This document shows positions 41,001 to 50,658 of a stretch of DNA of 64,000 nucleotides, piece by piece. Both the position numbers and the translations under genes were made by a program. Below the pieces are notes generated by a model. The model was not told where the DNA came from. It did no database searches and saw only the letters and a program-made list of their open reading frames with translations. Origin of the DNA: Blepharisma japonicum (lineage: Eukaryota > Ciliophora > Heterotrichea > Heterotrichida > Blepharismidae); contig CATKHK010000007.1 in assembly GCA_949751835.1 (NCBI GenBank), forward strand, positions 722,397 through 786,396, read 5' to 3'. How positions within the stretch are numbered: position 1 is the first letter of the stretch; each line of letters opens with the position of its first letter.

Positions 41001-44000
41001 CTATAGAATATCAGGCAGCCGCTTTAAAAACAATTATTGTTTATATTCAAGCCCATCAATGATTTACATGTATACTCAGAACACTAATATAACAGAATGC
41101 ATTTTTGAAAGAAATTCGGGAAACTCGTCTTTGGGAATATGCCTTGAGCTGACTGGGACTAATAAAATGAGGATATCAAATTCTGAGTTTTGCAACAATA
41201 TAAACCTCAATCAGCAAGGATATGGGGTAATCAGTGCTACTGGAAGTGCTCAGAATTTGACGATTTCTGACTCAGTCATAGCGAGAAATTCTGCAAATTA
41301 TGGCTCAGCTATCTATTTTGAAGGCTGAGCTTTATCGATTTCAAACGTGAGTTTTCATTCAAATACAGCTTATTCTGGGCTTGGGACTGTCCATTATGCA
41401 GCTTATTCAGGTGTGAACAGCTCAATGATAAGAATCAGGAACTCGAAATTTGACAAAAACAAAAGTTTGACCTTAAAAGGAGGGGCAGTCTACATATCCA
41501 GCCAGTCTCAAAAACAGTCAACAATTGGATTGTCTATTTCAAACACTTTATTTAGCAACAACTCTGCTCCAATAGGCTCTGCTGTGCATATAGAAAATAA
41601 TGTAGCGCTCACTTATACATCTTCAATTCAATTTTGCGATTTTACGAATAATAACGCTTCAGTAAAAGGAACAATTGCAAATTATTTTCAATTTGGTGTT
41701 TTAAATATTTCTGACTGTTTATTTACCTCTAATTTCGCAAAGATGGGGTCTGCTGTATACTCAGTCCATGGCAGTGAAACAAATTCTGTACTTTCTCGGG
41801 TTATTTTGTTTTCAAGTTATTTTGAAAATAATCAAGGTGTAGGTGTCATTGTAGGAGACGATGTCACCATTTTTTCATATTTTGAGACAGTTTCTTGTAT
41901 TTTAACCCAAAATTCAGGACCTGCAATATACATGCTATATGAGTATTGAAAAGATTATAATTCGACTATTACGGATTCTCATTCGTATCCAGGGGGAGCT
42001 GCATATTTAAATACAAATTCAACAGCTGAATGCTCTATGACCAGGTTCTATAATAACACAAATATAAATGGAGGAGCAATAAAAGCTGAAGGAGAGTCTT
42101 TTTTTGCTTGTGATAATTGCATTTTTGATGGAAATACTGCCCAGAAGTCTGGTGGGGTGCTCTTTATGGATCAATCTACAGAATTCTCTATATCAAACTC
42201 TATTTTTTCAAATAATATTTGTGGAGATAAAGGCTCAGCCATTTATGAAATCGGGGCTACTGAAAAAGCTAGCAAAATCACAAATTCAACTTTTTATAAT
42301 AACTACGCAGGAGATGAAAGTCTTATTTCCCTCCTTGAGTCTACCATTGAAATATTAGACAGTCAGTTTTATAGCAACCAAGCCGGCCAAACAACACCCG
42401 GGCTTTACTTTGCGCTTTCTCAAGGCTATATTTTCAATTCAAAATTTCATAACCATAAAAGCCTATCAGGGAGCTTTATTTATGTGACGGCAGAAAGTAA
42501 CTTGACAGTCGAAAACTCAAGTTTTGAAGATTCCCAAAGCATAATTTCAGGTGGTGCCATATTTTGTATTGCAAGCTCTCTTTATATCAAAAACTGCACC
42601 TTTACAAACTTGACCTCATCCACAGGAAATGCAATAATGGCATCTTCTTCTACAAAACTGTATATCTCGCAAAGCACATTTTTCGATGTACACAGCTATT
42701 ATTCTGGAGCTGCAATTGATGCGCTTGGATGTGAAATCTATGTTGAACATTCTGTATTTAAGAATTGCTCTTATACAGCTATATTGGGTGATAAAATGGA
42801 CTCTTTAGTGGTTATTGAAACTTCGTTTACTAATGGAATAGGTATATTTGGTGGAGCCATTGGATATACAAGAAGCAATTATTTGCTGATAAGTGGTTGC
42901 ACTTTTGAAAACAATTATTCAATGGCTGGTGGAGGAGCATTATTTTTATTTCTAGCTGATTATGCAACCAATACAATCTTAAACTCAAGATTTATCAACA
43001 ATTTATCAAGCAATGGTGGGGCTATCCTCATGAACAGCTTAAATGCAGAAATCACTAATTCATTCTTTTTAACTAACTATGCAGCCACAGACACTGAGTA
43101 CCCAATTAGTCTTCCAACTACAGGACTAGGAGGGGCTCTTCATTTTGAGTGCACTTCAGTTCCGGTTTGCAATTGCAGTGTTTCTTCAAGCACATTTATA
43201 CAAAATTTTGCTACTTATGGAGGAGGAGCCATAAGCTGAAATGATGAAATGCCTCGATTCACAAATAACTCTTTTTCAGATAATCATGCATTTTATGCTG
43301 ACAATATTTCTTCGTATGCAGTTAAATTGGTAGCTTTGAACCCAGATCTTTCAATTAAAGAATCTATACAGTATGAAAATGTGACGGTTGTTCAGTCGGT
43401 TAAAGGTATTGCGCCTGGGCAAGCAGTGGAGGAACCTTTATTAATGGCTTTAATTGATCACTCAGGAGATATTGTAGCTATTGATAGATTTAGCCAAGCT
43501 GAACTCGCAGCTGATAATCTTGATGGTGTCACAATTTCTGGGGACACAAAAAATACTGCCAAAAATGGTATTTACAATTTTACTTCTTTTATCATTTCTG
43601 GAATTCCTGGATCAAATTTTCTTATACAGGTTCACACAACTGGAATTGACCCTACTAAAGAACTATGAGCCAATGATGGTCTAATTTATAAAACTACCGA
43701 GTATGTAAATGTAACTCTAAGGCAATGCATTATAGGAGAAGCTACTGTTGGAAATACTTGTGAAAGTTGCCAAAAAGGATATTATAGCTTAAACCCTGAT
43801 AATAAAGAGTGCTTGTTATGCCCAGATGAAGCGCAGTGCTATGGCAATTATACTATGGTCCCTAAGCCTGGGTACTGAAGATCCAGTATGTTTTCTGATA
43901 ATTTTTGGTCATGCCCAAACCCAGATGCGTGTATTGGCTCAGATCCTTACAACATTTCTTACACAGGTAACTGTCTTGAAGGATATACAGGAAATTTATG

Positions 44001-45498
44001 CCAAAGCTGCAAGCAAGGCTATTCAAGACAAGGCAAAAACGAATGCATCGTATGTCCTTCTTTAGGCGCAAATATAGGAAAAACAATAGCGCTTATCATT
44101 TGTTTTTTTCTCCTTTGTTTATTTATTATTAAGATGTCGAAACGGTCAGTCTACAAGCCAGGATCACTACTTTCAGTTTATATCAAGATCTTTGTCAATT
44201 ACATTCAGCTTGTAATCATGACCACTACATTCAATTTTGCGTGGCCTGACTATGTAAAAAAGCTGTTCTCAGTTCAAAATAATGCTACCTTTGTGAGTGA
44301 CCAGATTTTTTCTTTTGACTGCTTTTTGAGCAATGGCAAAGACTTGCTTGGAGGGACTGATATTTATTATCAGAAACTGCTTATATTAGCACTTTTGCCT
44401 ATTCTTGTTCCTATTGGTGCTTTGATGCTTTGGCTGATAATTTCTTGAATAAAAAGAGATTTTCAATATTTTTTTAGCAATGCTGTTTCTACCACAATTA
44501 TCATTTTATTTTTGGTGCATCCTCCTCTTATTAGGTTCTATTTCAGCTCTTATGACTGCACTGAAATTAATGCAGGAGAGTTTTGGCTTGTGGATGACAT
44601 GGAAATTAGGTGCTGGAGCAATAAACATGTTTTTTATATTACTTTTGTGTCTCTCCCTTCAATTCTTTTATGAGGAATAGGCATTCCAACAGTTTGTCTA
44701 ATAAAAATTTGAAAAAACCGCCATAGATTGCAAAGCCTTGAAGTTAAGCTTGTATATGGCTTTCTACTTAATGGTTATAAGACAAGAAGCTACTATTGAG
44801 AATTTGTGATTATTTATCGAAAAATTATCATTATTTGCTGCTCTGTTTTTTTATCTACTATTTCTGTTCATATTCAGGCTTTGACTACTATTTTTTTCCT
44901 TTTATTCTGCCTATATCTTCAGTTTGTCATTAAGCCATATAACGGAGACTCTTTAAACAGACTAGAAATGACCTCAATTGCTGTTTCTGCCTTAACAATG
45001 TATTGTGGGATGTATTATTTAACAGACTCGCTTGACTCCTCTACACAATTTTTATTTTTTATTATCATAATTGTAGCAAATTCTTATTTTATTATATATT
45101 GGTGTATCAAAGCAGGAGATGTGTGGCTGAAATGTATTTTTGAAAAAATCAAAGAAATTAGGAGGAGGCTTGCCAATCGAGTTGGTGTTGATTTTGATGA
45201 ATCAAAGCTGCGATCTCCTATGGGAAATGAAACTGGGCTACCTCAATACTCAATAGTCTCTAACTCTCTACTTAAACCATATTTAAATCCTCAGAACTTT
45301 GATTTCAGCAAGTTTACTATGAAAAATCTGTTTGTGGGTTCACTAAAAGAGAAAGTGCAGTTTTATCCATTAGACGAAGAAACACCAAGAAATAGCAAGC
45401 AAAAATATAACTCCGAGCCAATAGTTCCAAGAATTTCGCTATCGGATTGTGAAATTTCCTTTGAGAACACTGAAGAGAATGGGATTGAAAGCCTTTAA
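38100..45498 (+). CDS. Giant LNR / beta-helix / multi-pass membrane protein
   Basis: 2,460 residues after removing a 16-nt intron (38437-38452) and reading over 20 TGA codons as Trp. In order: signal peptide (MKLKLGLIFLSSLLLEAINF); at least six Lin-12/Notch-type repeats (about 30-340) of the pattern GxCxxxCNxxxCxxDxGDC, e.g. GNGICDPSCNVLECGYDGGD; a pectin-lyase-like start YYVTSKGSNDPNGGKGTLES. A long right-handed beta-helix (about 440-1840) has recurrent FxxN...GGA(I/L) motifs like chlamydial Pmp repeats (SSNGGAILMN, MAGGGALFLF). A Cys-rich GCC2/EGF-like module follows (about 1865-1985), then 7-10 TM helices (about 1990-2300) with the block LLNGYKTRSYYWEFVIIYRK, and a cytoplasmic Ser-rich tail. 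Similar head-plus-multi-TM proteins are widespread in ciliates and other protists. The TM part resembles TRP-like channels, but the transport role is inferred. Adhesion or environmental sensing is plausible. Confidence 0.88.
38437..38452 (+). other. 16-nt spliceosomal intron
   Basis: GTAATAGTTAATTTAG. Retention gives an in-frame TAA inside the LNR region and shifts the frame. Removal restores a Cys codon (T/GC) in the second LNR spacer and a continuous frame for the remaining 7 kb. Confidence 0.92.
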
Positions 45499-45961
45499 AT
45501 TATAACCTCAGCTAGAATGAATGAGTAGTGAAGCGAGTGTCGGCCTGATTGGTACGCATTGCGAGAAATATCAAATTAATTTACTGTTAATTTTACTCTA
45601 AAACGCTAAAGACATATATTGACCTCAAAATTATTATATGTTATGATCCGATCAAATTTATTTTAGTTGATTTGATTCTGAGCATATCTATAGTGTCGTT
45701 ATTGCCAAAAAATTTAAAACACTATTTCATGAGATATTTTGAGAACTATTCATTTAATATAAAATAACTAGCCTATTTTCTCGCAGTAATTGAGGCGATT
45801 GAATATGCTTATAGTATTGATTCACTGTCACACTAATTTTATTAAAGTTTATTTCATAACAATTTTCCACTACAATAAATGGGATCTTTTTATTATATAG
45901 AAAATTTGAAATGACAGTTTCAATCTATCATATTCAGATAATTCTTATTAAGAAGTTTTCA
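45499..45961. other. Intergenic region between convergent genes
   Basis: 463 nt holding the 3' ends of the giant membrane protein gene and the reductase gene. The first 70 nt are less AT-rich than the rest (GAAGCGAGTGTCGGCCTGAT) but form no tRNA cloverleaf that I can draw. Confidence 0.5.
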
Positions 45962-46873
45962 TTAATTAATGAAAAAGTCAGGCATTAACTCTTCAAGCGG
46001 GATATTAGGATTCACACTGTATTTCTTTAGATCCGTAGGCCCAACAACTTCATCATCAATAAAGAAATTTCCATTAGTTTGCTTATTGCAGCTCGTCATA
46101 ATTATATATGCTGCATCAGCCATGATGTCAACTTTTCTGCTTCTTTGCATCATAGGCTCTCCGCCCAATGCGTGTTTTATAGCTGCAGTGGCTACAGCAG
46201 TTCTTGGCCATAGCGAATTTACTCCAATTTGTCCTTTCCATTCTTCGCTTAACCCTAGCGTACACAAGCTCATTTGGAACTTTGAAATTGTATATGCCAA
46301 ATGCGGAGCAAACCATTTAGGATCCATATTAAGTGGTGCTGAGATGATCAAAATATGAGGGTTCTGTGCCTTCAACAAATGTGGGATACAATATTTGGAA
46401 AGCATAAATGTGCCTCTAGCAATAATTTGGTTGATTAAATCAAAAGATTTTATGGTTGTGTCCAATGTAGGAGTAAGAGAAATATAGGAAGCATTGTTTA
46501 TGAGAATGTCGATTCCACCAAAGGTAGCAACTGTTTGTTCGATTGCTGATTTTACTTGGTCTTCAAATCTGATATCACATTTTATAGGAAGAGCTCTTCC
46601 TCCTGCTTCTTCTATTTCTTTGGCTGCTGAATAGATGGTTCCTTCTAATTTCTTGTGAGGTTCAGAAGTTTTAGCGAGAATTGCTATATTTGCTCCATCT
46701 CTTGCAGCTTTTTTTGCAATTGCTAAGCCAATTCCCCTGGAAGCTCCAGAAATGACAATGGTCTTTCCTTTGAGGTTTCCAACGGTTTTGAACTCTTTGA
46801 TATCTGTATTTTTTAGTGTCCAGAAGAGAGGTTGGGCTGAGAGATGTCTATCTAAAAGTTCAATTCTCCTCAT
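45962..46873 (-). CDS. Short-chain dehydrogenase/reductase, HSDL2-like
   Basis: 303 residues, no TGA. Classical SDR features: the nucleotide-binding VISGASRGIGLAIAKKAARD, the CDIRFEDQV acidic turn, INNAS (NNAG equivalent), a Ser in LIISAPLN and the catalytic AYTISKF (Tyr-x-x-x-Lys). ILAKTSEPHKKLEGTI and the GGRALPIKCDIR stretch are typical of hydroxysteroid dehydrogenase-like protein 2, as is the later SLWPRTAVATAA. Human HSDL2 has an added C-terminal SCP2 domain that is missing here. It probably reduces lipid-derived carbonyls in peroxisomes or mitochondria. The terminal FFIN is not a clear peroxisomal signal. Confidence 0.9.
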   Translation of the reverse strand: MRRIELLDRHLSAQPLFWTLKNTDIKEFKTVGNLKGKTIVISGASRGIGLAIAKKAARDGANIAILAKTSEPHKKLEGTIYSAAKEIEEAGGRALPIKCDIRFEDQVKSAIEQTVATFGGIDILINNASYISLTPTLDTTIKSFDLINQIIARGTFMLSKYCIPHLLKAQNPHILIISAPLNMDPKWFAPHLAYTISKFQMSLCTLGLSEEWKGQIGVNSLWPRTAVATAAIKHALGGEPMMQRSRKVDIMADAAYIIMTSCNKQTNGNFFIDDEVVGPTDLKKYSVNPNIPLEELMPDFFIN

Positions 46874-47065
46874 TATTTTTTATATTAATTTAGTCTCCTT
46901 TTAGATAATCAGTCAAAGGCAAAATTTAAAAAGAATTTGCTTGGGTTTCTTTGAACATTATATATATAAATTTCAGTCATAAAGTGTTTATATTAAAATT
47001 AATCGATAAATTTAAAGTCCCAAATAATAGAATATTGTTTTTATGCGAATTAAGCGATATAAATT

Positions 47066-47920
47066 ATGTGGAAAAACTTTAAGAGTATTGCTACAGAAGC
47101 TATGGAAGCTGCTCGTGACATCAAAGAACACATAGTTGATGTCACTAGTGGAGAAGTTATATCAGAACCCCCAATTACAGTCGAAGAAGAAGACATCGCG
47201 GATACAGACATTGAAAACCCTTATAAGTTTCGAGCCATTCATGCTGAGCAGCAACTCGAAAAAGCATTTTTAGAAAAATCCAAGTTCATCAAACAGCTGG
47301 AAGACTTAAAGAAGATATTCGAAGAAGAAAAATCCTTATGAGAATCCGAAAAACAAAGCTTGACAGAAATCATCTGCTCTCAAGATATCGCTTTATCAAG
47401 CAAAGACCGAGAAATGGAATGGCAGTCTCAGCATTATGAAAGCCAAATCCAAGAGCTCACACGAGCTAAAAACAAAGCATTTTATGAGCTAGAATCATCT
47501 TCCTCAACAAATGCAAGCATAGAAAAGCTAGTTGAAGAAAAAAACAAGCTAAAAGAAAAAATCGACCTCTATGAAGACACTATTGCCAAGCTTAAAAAAA
47601 CAAATGATGATCTAAGAAACGATGTTTCTGACTTAAAATTGAAATGAGAAGATGAGAAAAAACTTGACGATGATAGAATAAGCCGAGCTTTTTTTATACA
47701 GTTCCTATCGTCATTTAATAGAAATATCGGAGATTTTCAAGCGAGAAAAGATATGCTGGCTAGCTTAGTTGGCATATTACAGCTGAGCAATGAAGAAAAA
47801 GAAATGCTTGGAATCGAAAATAAAGCAAAACAAAAAATCCCAATAGAAACCTCAGAAAGATTTGACACTGATTTTTCTCTGTTAGATAAGTTTACAAGCT
47901 TTTTGTCTGGACAACAGTAA
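47066..47920 (+). CDS. Golgin-like coiled coil with GRAB domain (Rud3/GMAP-210 type)
   Basis: 284 residues joined across TGA Trp codons at 47339-47341 and 47645-47647. The N-terminus MWKNFKSIATEAMEAARDIK is amphipathic and resembles an ALPS-like membrane-curvature helix. A central coiled coil follows (about 70-220). The end (about 224-265) reads DRISRAFFIQFLSSFNRN, then QARKDMLASLVGILQLSNEE and KEMLGI. This pattern of a charged start, FL helix, RxxxLxxLxxxLxxxxEEKxxxG is the GRAB (GRIP-related Arf-binding) domain that recruits GMAP-210/Rud3 to the cis-Golgi through Arf1. The protein is much shorter than animal GMAP-210 (about 1,980) and nearer yeast Rud3 (484). The family call is from the terminal pattern. 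Confidence 0.65.
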
Positions 47921-47942
47921 TTTAATCCCATTCTTAATTATT

Positions 47943-49331
47943 TTAATTGTTCTTTGATTTGTTCGCACATGGCATATAAGGCTCATCTTCATGCTCTGGC
48001 TGCTCAAGATATTTTCTAAATACAATCATTAGGATTGGCATAAGGGCAGTCATCCCAGAAATCCAAGCCCACATTTTCCAGCATTCTCTTTCCCCATCAT
48101 CTGGGCAGTAGCTATCAAGCAAAATCCCTGCTACAAGGCCAGCTACAATAACACTTAAAATTAATGGAGAGGCTGCCACAGCTAAGAAAATCCCTTCTCT
48201 TCCTTTTGGTGCCACTTGTAATGTATAATCTATAAGCCTTGGGGCATATATTGCCTCTCCTAATGAGACTAGGAAAATGAAAAACAAAACACTTCCATAG
48301 CTCGCCGCAATCATAAGAGGGATAAAAGCAATTGCAGAAAACAAGCTCCCAATCGCCAATAAGGTATAAAAGTTGAAATAATATATAAGCATGGTAAATA
48401 AAGGAATTGCTATAATCATAAAAACTTTATGAACTGCCAGCATATATCCAAAATGAGCACCTTCTCCGATTTCTCTGTACATAAAAATCGGCAAAGTCAC
48501 AAAAACATGTTTATAGACTGCTTTTACAATCACTAATAGTAGCGTTAAAATGAAAAATCTCCAGAAACTCTTTAATGACAGGGACTCTTTTGTATGTTCC
48601 CAGCCAGTTACTTCTTTATGCACTAGATCAATTTCCTCTTCTCCGTGATGCTCGTAATCAAGTTCTCTTAGTTTAAGGGCTATAATTGTAGCTATAACAT
48701 ACTCAAAAAATCCAACTACAAATACCCACTTAAATGTTGCCACATCGGTATCTCCTAGAGATAATATAAAATCAACTGTAGCTCCACTCAAAGCAGCACC
48801 TGTAAAAATCGCCATATAAAAAATTGAGTATCCTAAACTTCTAACTGACTCCACAGTGTATTTTTTGACAGCCAATTTCGCCGTTGGAAGCTGAAGAGAC
48901 AGAGCAATAGAGCAGAAAGTATAAATAATGAAAACTTGAGCATATCGGTTTTCAAATATAAATAGCAAAGCAAAATTGAGGATTCCAAAGGAATTTGCCA
49001 AAAGTAAAGATTTTTTGATCCCGTATCGATCAATGTAATGTCCGAGTCCTATAGACACAAAAACGCCTGAAACTCCGAAGCCGGCAATTAGAAATCCAGC
49101 ATCTAGATCGCTAAAATCAAGAACTTCAGTGAAGTAAATTGACATGCTTAATACAATCATCGTTGCTGCGCAATATGCAGTCAATTCAAAAGCGTATAAG
49201 TATCATAAATCTTTAGGGGATTTCATGAGCTCACGGAAAGAGTTAGAGTAAGCACGGAGACTGTCAAAGGCTGAAGGCTTTGAAGAAATTAACGGAGATT
49301 TCTCTGTAAATAAGCTTTGAGGTTTTTCCAT
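47943..49331 (-). CDS. Major facilitator superfamily transporter
   Basis: 462 residues, start ATG 49329-49331, one TGA Trp at 49203-49205. A hydrophilic N-terminus of about 45 residues (MEKPQSLFTEKSPLISSKPS) precedes about 12 hydrophobic helices. The loop after helix 2 has GLGHYIDRYGIKKSLLLA, the MFS motif A (GxxxDRxGxKxx). A central cytoplasmic loop (ELDYEHHGEEEIDLVHKEVT) separates the two halves. The substrate cannot be told from the sequence. The short acidic C-terminus ends in KNN. It converges with the golgin gene with 22 nt between the stops. Confidence 0.88.
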
Positions 49332-49429
49332 TTATATGATAGTTATTTTTAAACCGAAAATATTGACTACAATTTAGATATATGAGTGAAAATAATTATT
49401 AATTTGTGTTACATTTTGAAATGCAGGAA

Positions 49430-49615
49430 AGACTGTATATATGGATGCCAGAAATTGATTTCTATACTCAGTTTGTTCAAAATGCTGATATAGAGAGCTA
49501 TTCTGTGTACTTTTTATAAAGCAAGCCATCAATAGGTCAAATATATATTGAAAATCCAGAAAAAATTGCATGGATTCTCAGACATATTGTAGCTGAATAT
49601 TTTGAGTTTTTATGA
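49430..49615 (+). repeat. Diverged direct repeat, copy A (coding relic)
   Basis: In one frame it reads MPEIDFYTQFVQ, then after a TAA it continues SKPSIGQIYIENPEK. Copy B about 850 nt downstream reads APEIDPDVQFVY, then HQAKQKYIENMHD. The shared peptide pattern PEID..xQFV.....(19-20)..YIEN suggests both derive from one protein-coding sequence that has decayed. The parent is not in the window. Confidence 0.6.
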
Positions 49616-50278
49616 ATTTAACATTTTCTTAACAATTCACGATGAGTTTGCATAATGGGTAATAGACCTTCTCTATTAAAAAGACTATACTATTCAAGTC
49701 ATATATGAAATATTTAAAATTAGTTTATAGTCAACTTTACAATTATACATTTGGAGGATCAGTTTGCGCTAAAAGATAAAATTTTTAATTTAAAACAGGT
49801 GAGCTAAATTTAGCTGTGCTTTGGACTTGCTCTTTAAGCGCCTCTACGCTTTTCAAATAATTGTTTTTTCATTTGCACATATTATATAAAGTCCTTGTAT
49901 AAATTTGATTTGTTGACTGAATTTATTGGAGTCACCCAACAGTATTCCATTAACTCGGGAATTTGACAAAATCATGACAATTGGAAATGGCTTTTCATTT
50001 TAATATAATTTTCAACTTATAGATGATGTTAGAACTTCATATTATTATTGTAGAGCAATTTTATTATTTGATGTGCTAGACTTATATAGTTAGCAAAATT
50101 AAAGTAAAAAATTGAAAGTGTGCCAATGTGCAGTGTTCATTTCAAAATAGTATTACATAAAATGCATATGAGATTAATATTTTTTTTACTGAAAATAGCT
50201 AAGAATGTAGATATATAACTTTACTTTGAAATACTTATTAATTTATAACTAAAAATTAAAATGATGTAATTATAACAT

Positions 50279-50430
50279 GTATGAGCACCAGAAATAGATC
50301 CGGATGTTCAGTTTGTTTACAGCACTAATAACGGTATTGCCCTGCTATGCACTTTTGATGTCAAACATCATCAAGCAAAACAAAAATATATTGAAAATAT
50401 GCATGATTTTGTAGGCACATTTTAGATGCC
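50279..50430 (+). repeat. Diverged direct repeat, copy B (coding relic)
   Basis: Open for about 48 codons if the first TGA is Trp, ending in TAG. It aligns with copy A at DNA level around CCAGAAAT-GAT, CAGTTTGTT and ATATATTGAAAAT. It has no start codon in a convincing context. Confidence 0.6.
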
Positions 50431-50658
50431 TAATCATGAGCTGATTTTAATTGAAAAATTCTACTGAGTTTCAATATGTTATGCATATATAATACACTTA
50501 AAAGGACTATTTTATTAATAATTCCTAAAATTGCAATAAGGACAAAAAAATTAAAAAATTGATATAGAGACTGAAGCTTTTGGTTAGAGAGATTAAGGCT
50601 AAATTAGTTTTAATCAACATTAACAATAGTATATTTAATCTTGAAATTTTTTATTATT

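Larger units (their letters stand above)
49332..50658. other. AT-rich gene-poor region with decayed repeats
   Basis: 1.3 kb without a convincing gene. It contains a pair of diverged direct repeats (about 49430-49610 and 50280-50430) and a short minus-strand coding-like stretch near 49790-49880. All are interrupted by stops. Confidence 0.55.

Noticed and set aside
45530-45600. tRNA-like stretch (GCCTGATTGGTACGC) after the giant membrane gene
   Set aside because: I could not pair an acceptor stem, an anticodon stem or a T-arm with GTTCRANYC, so there is no tRNA call.
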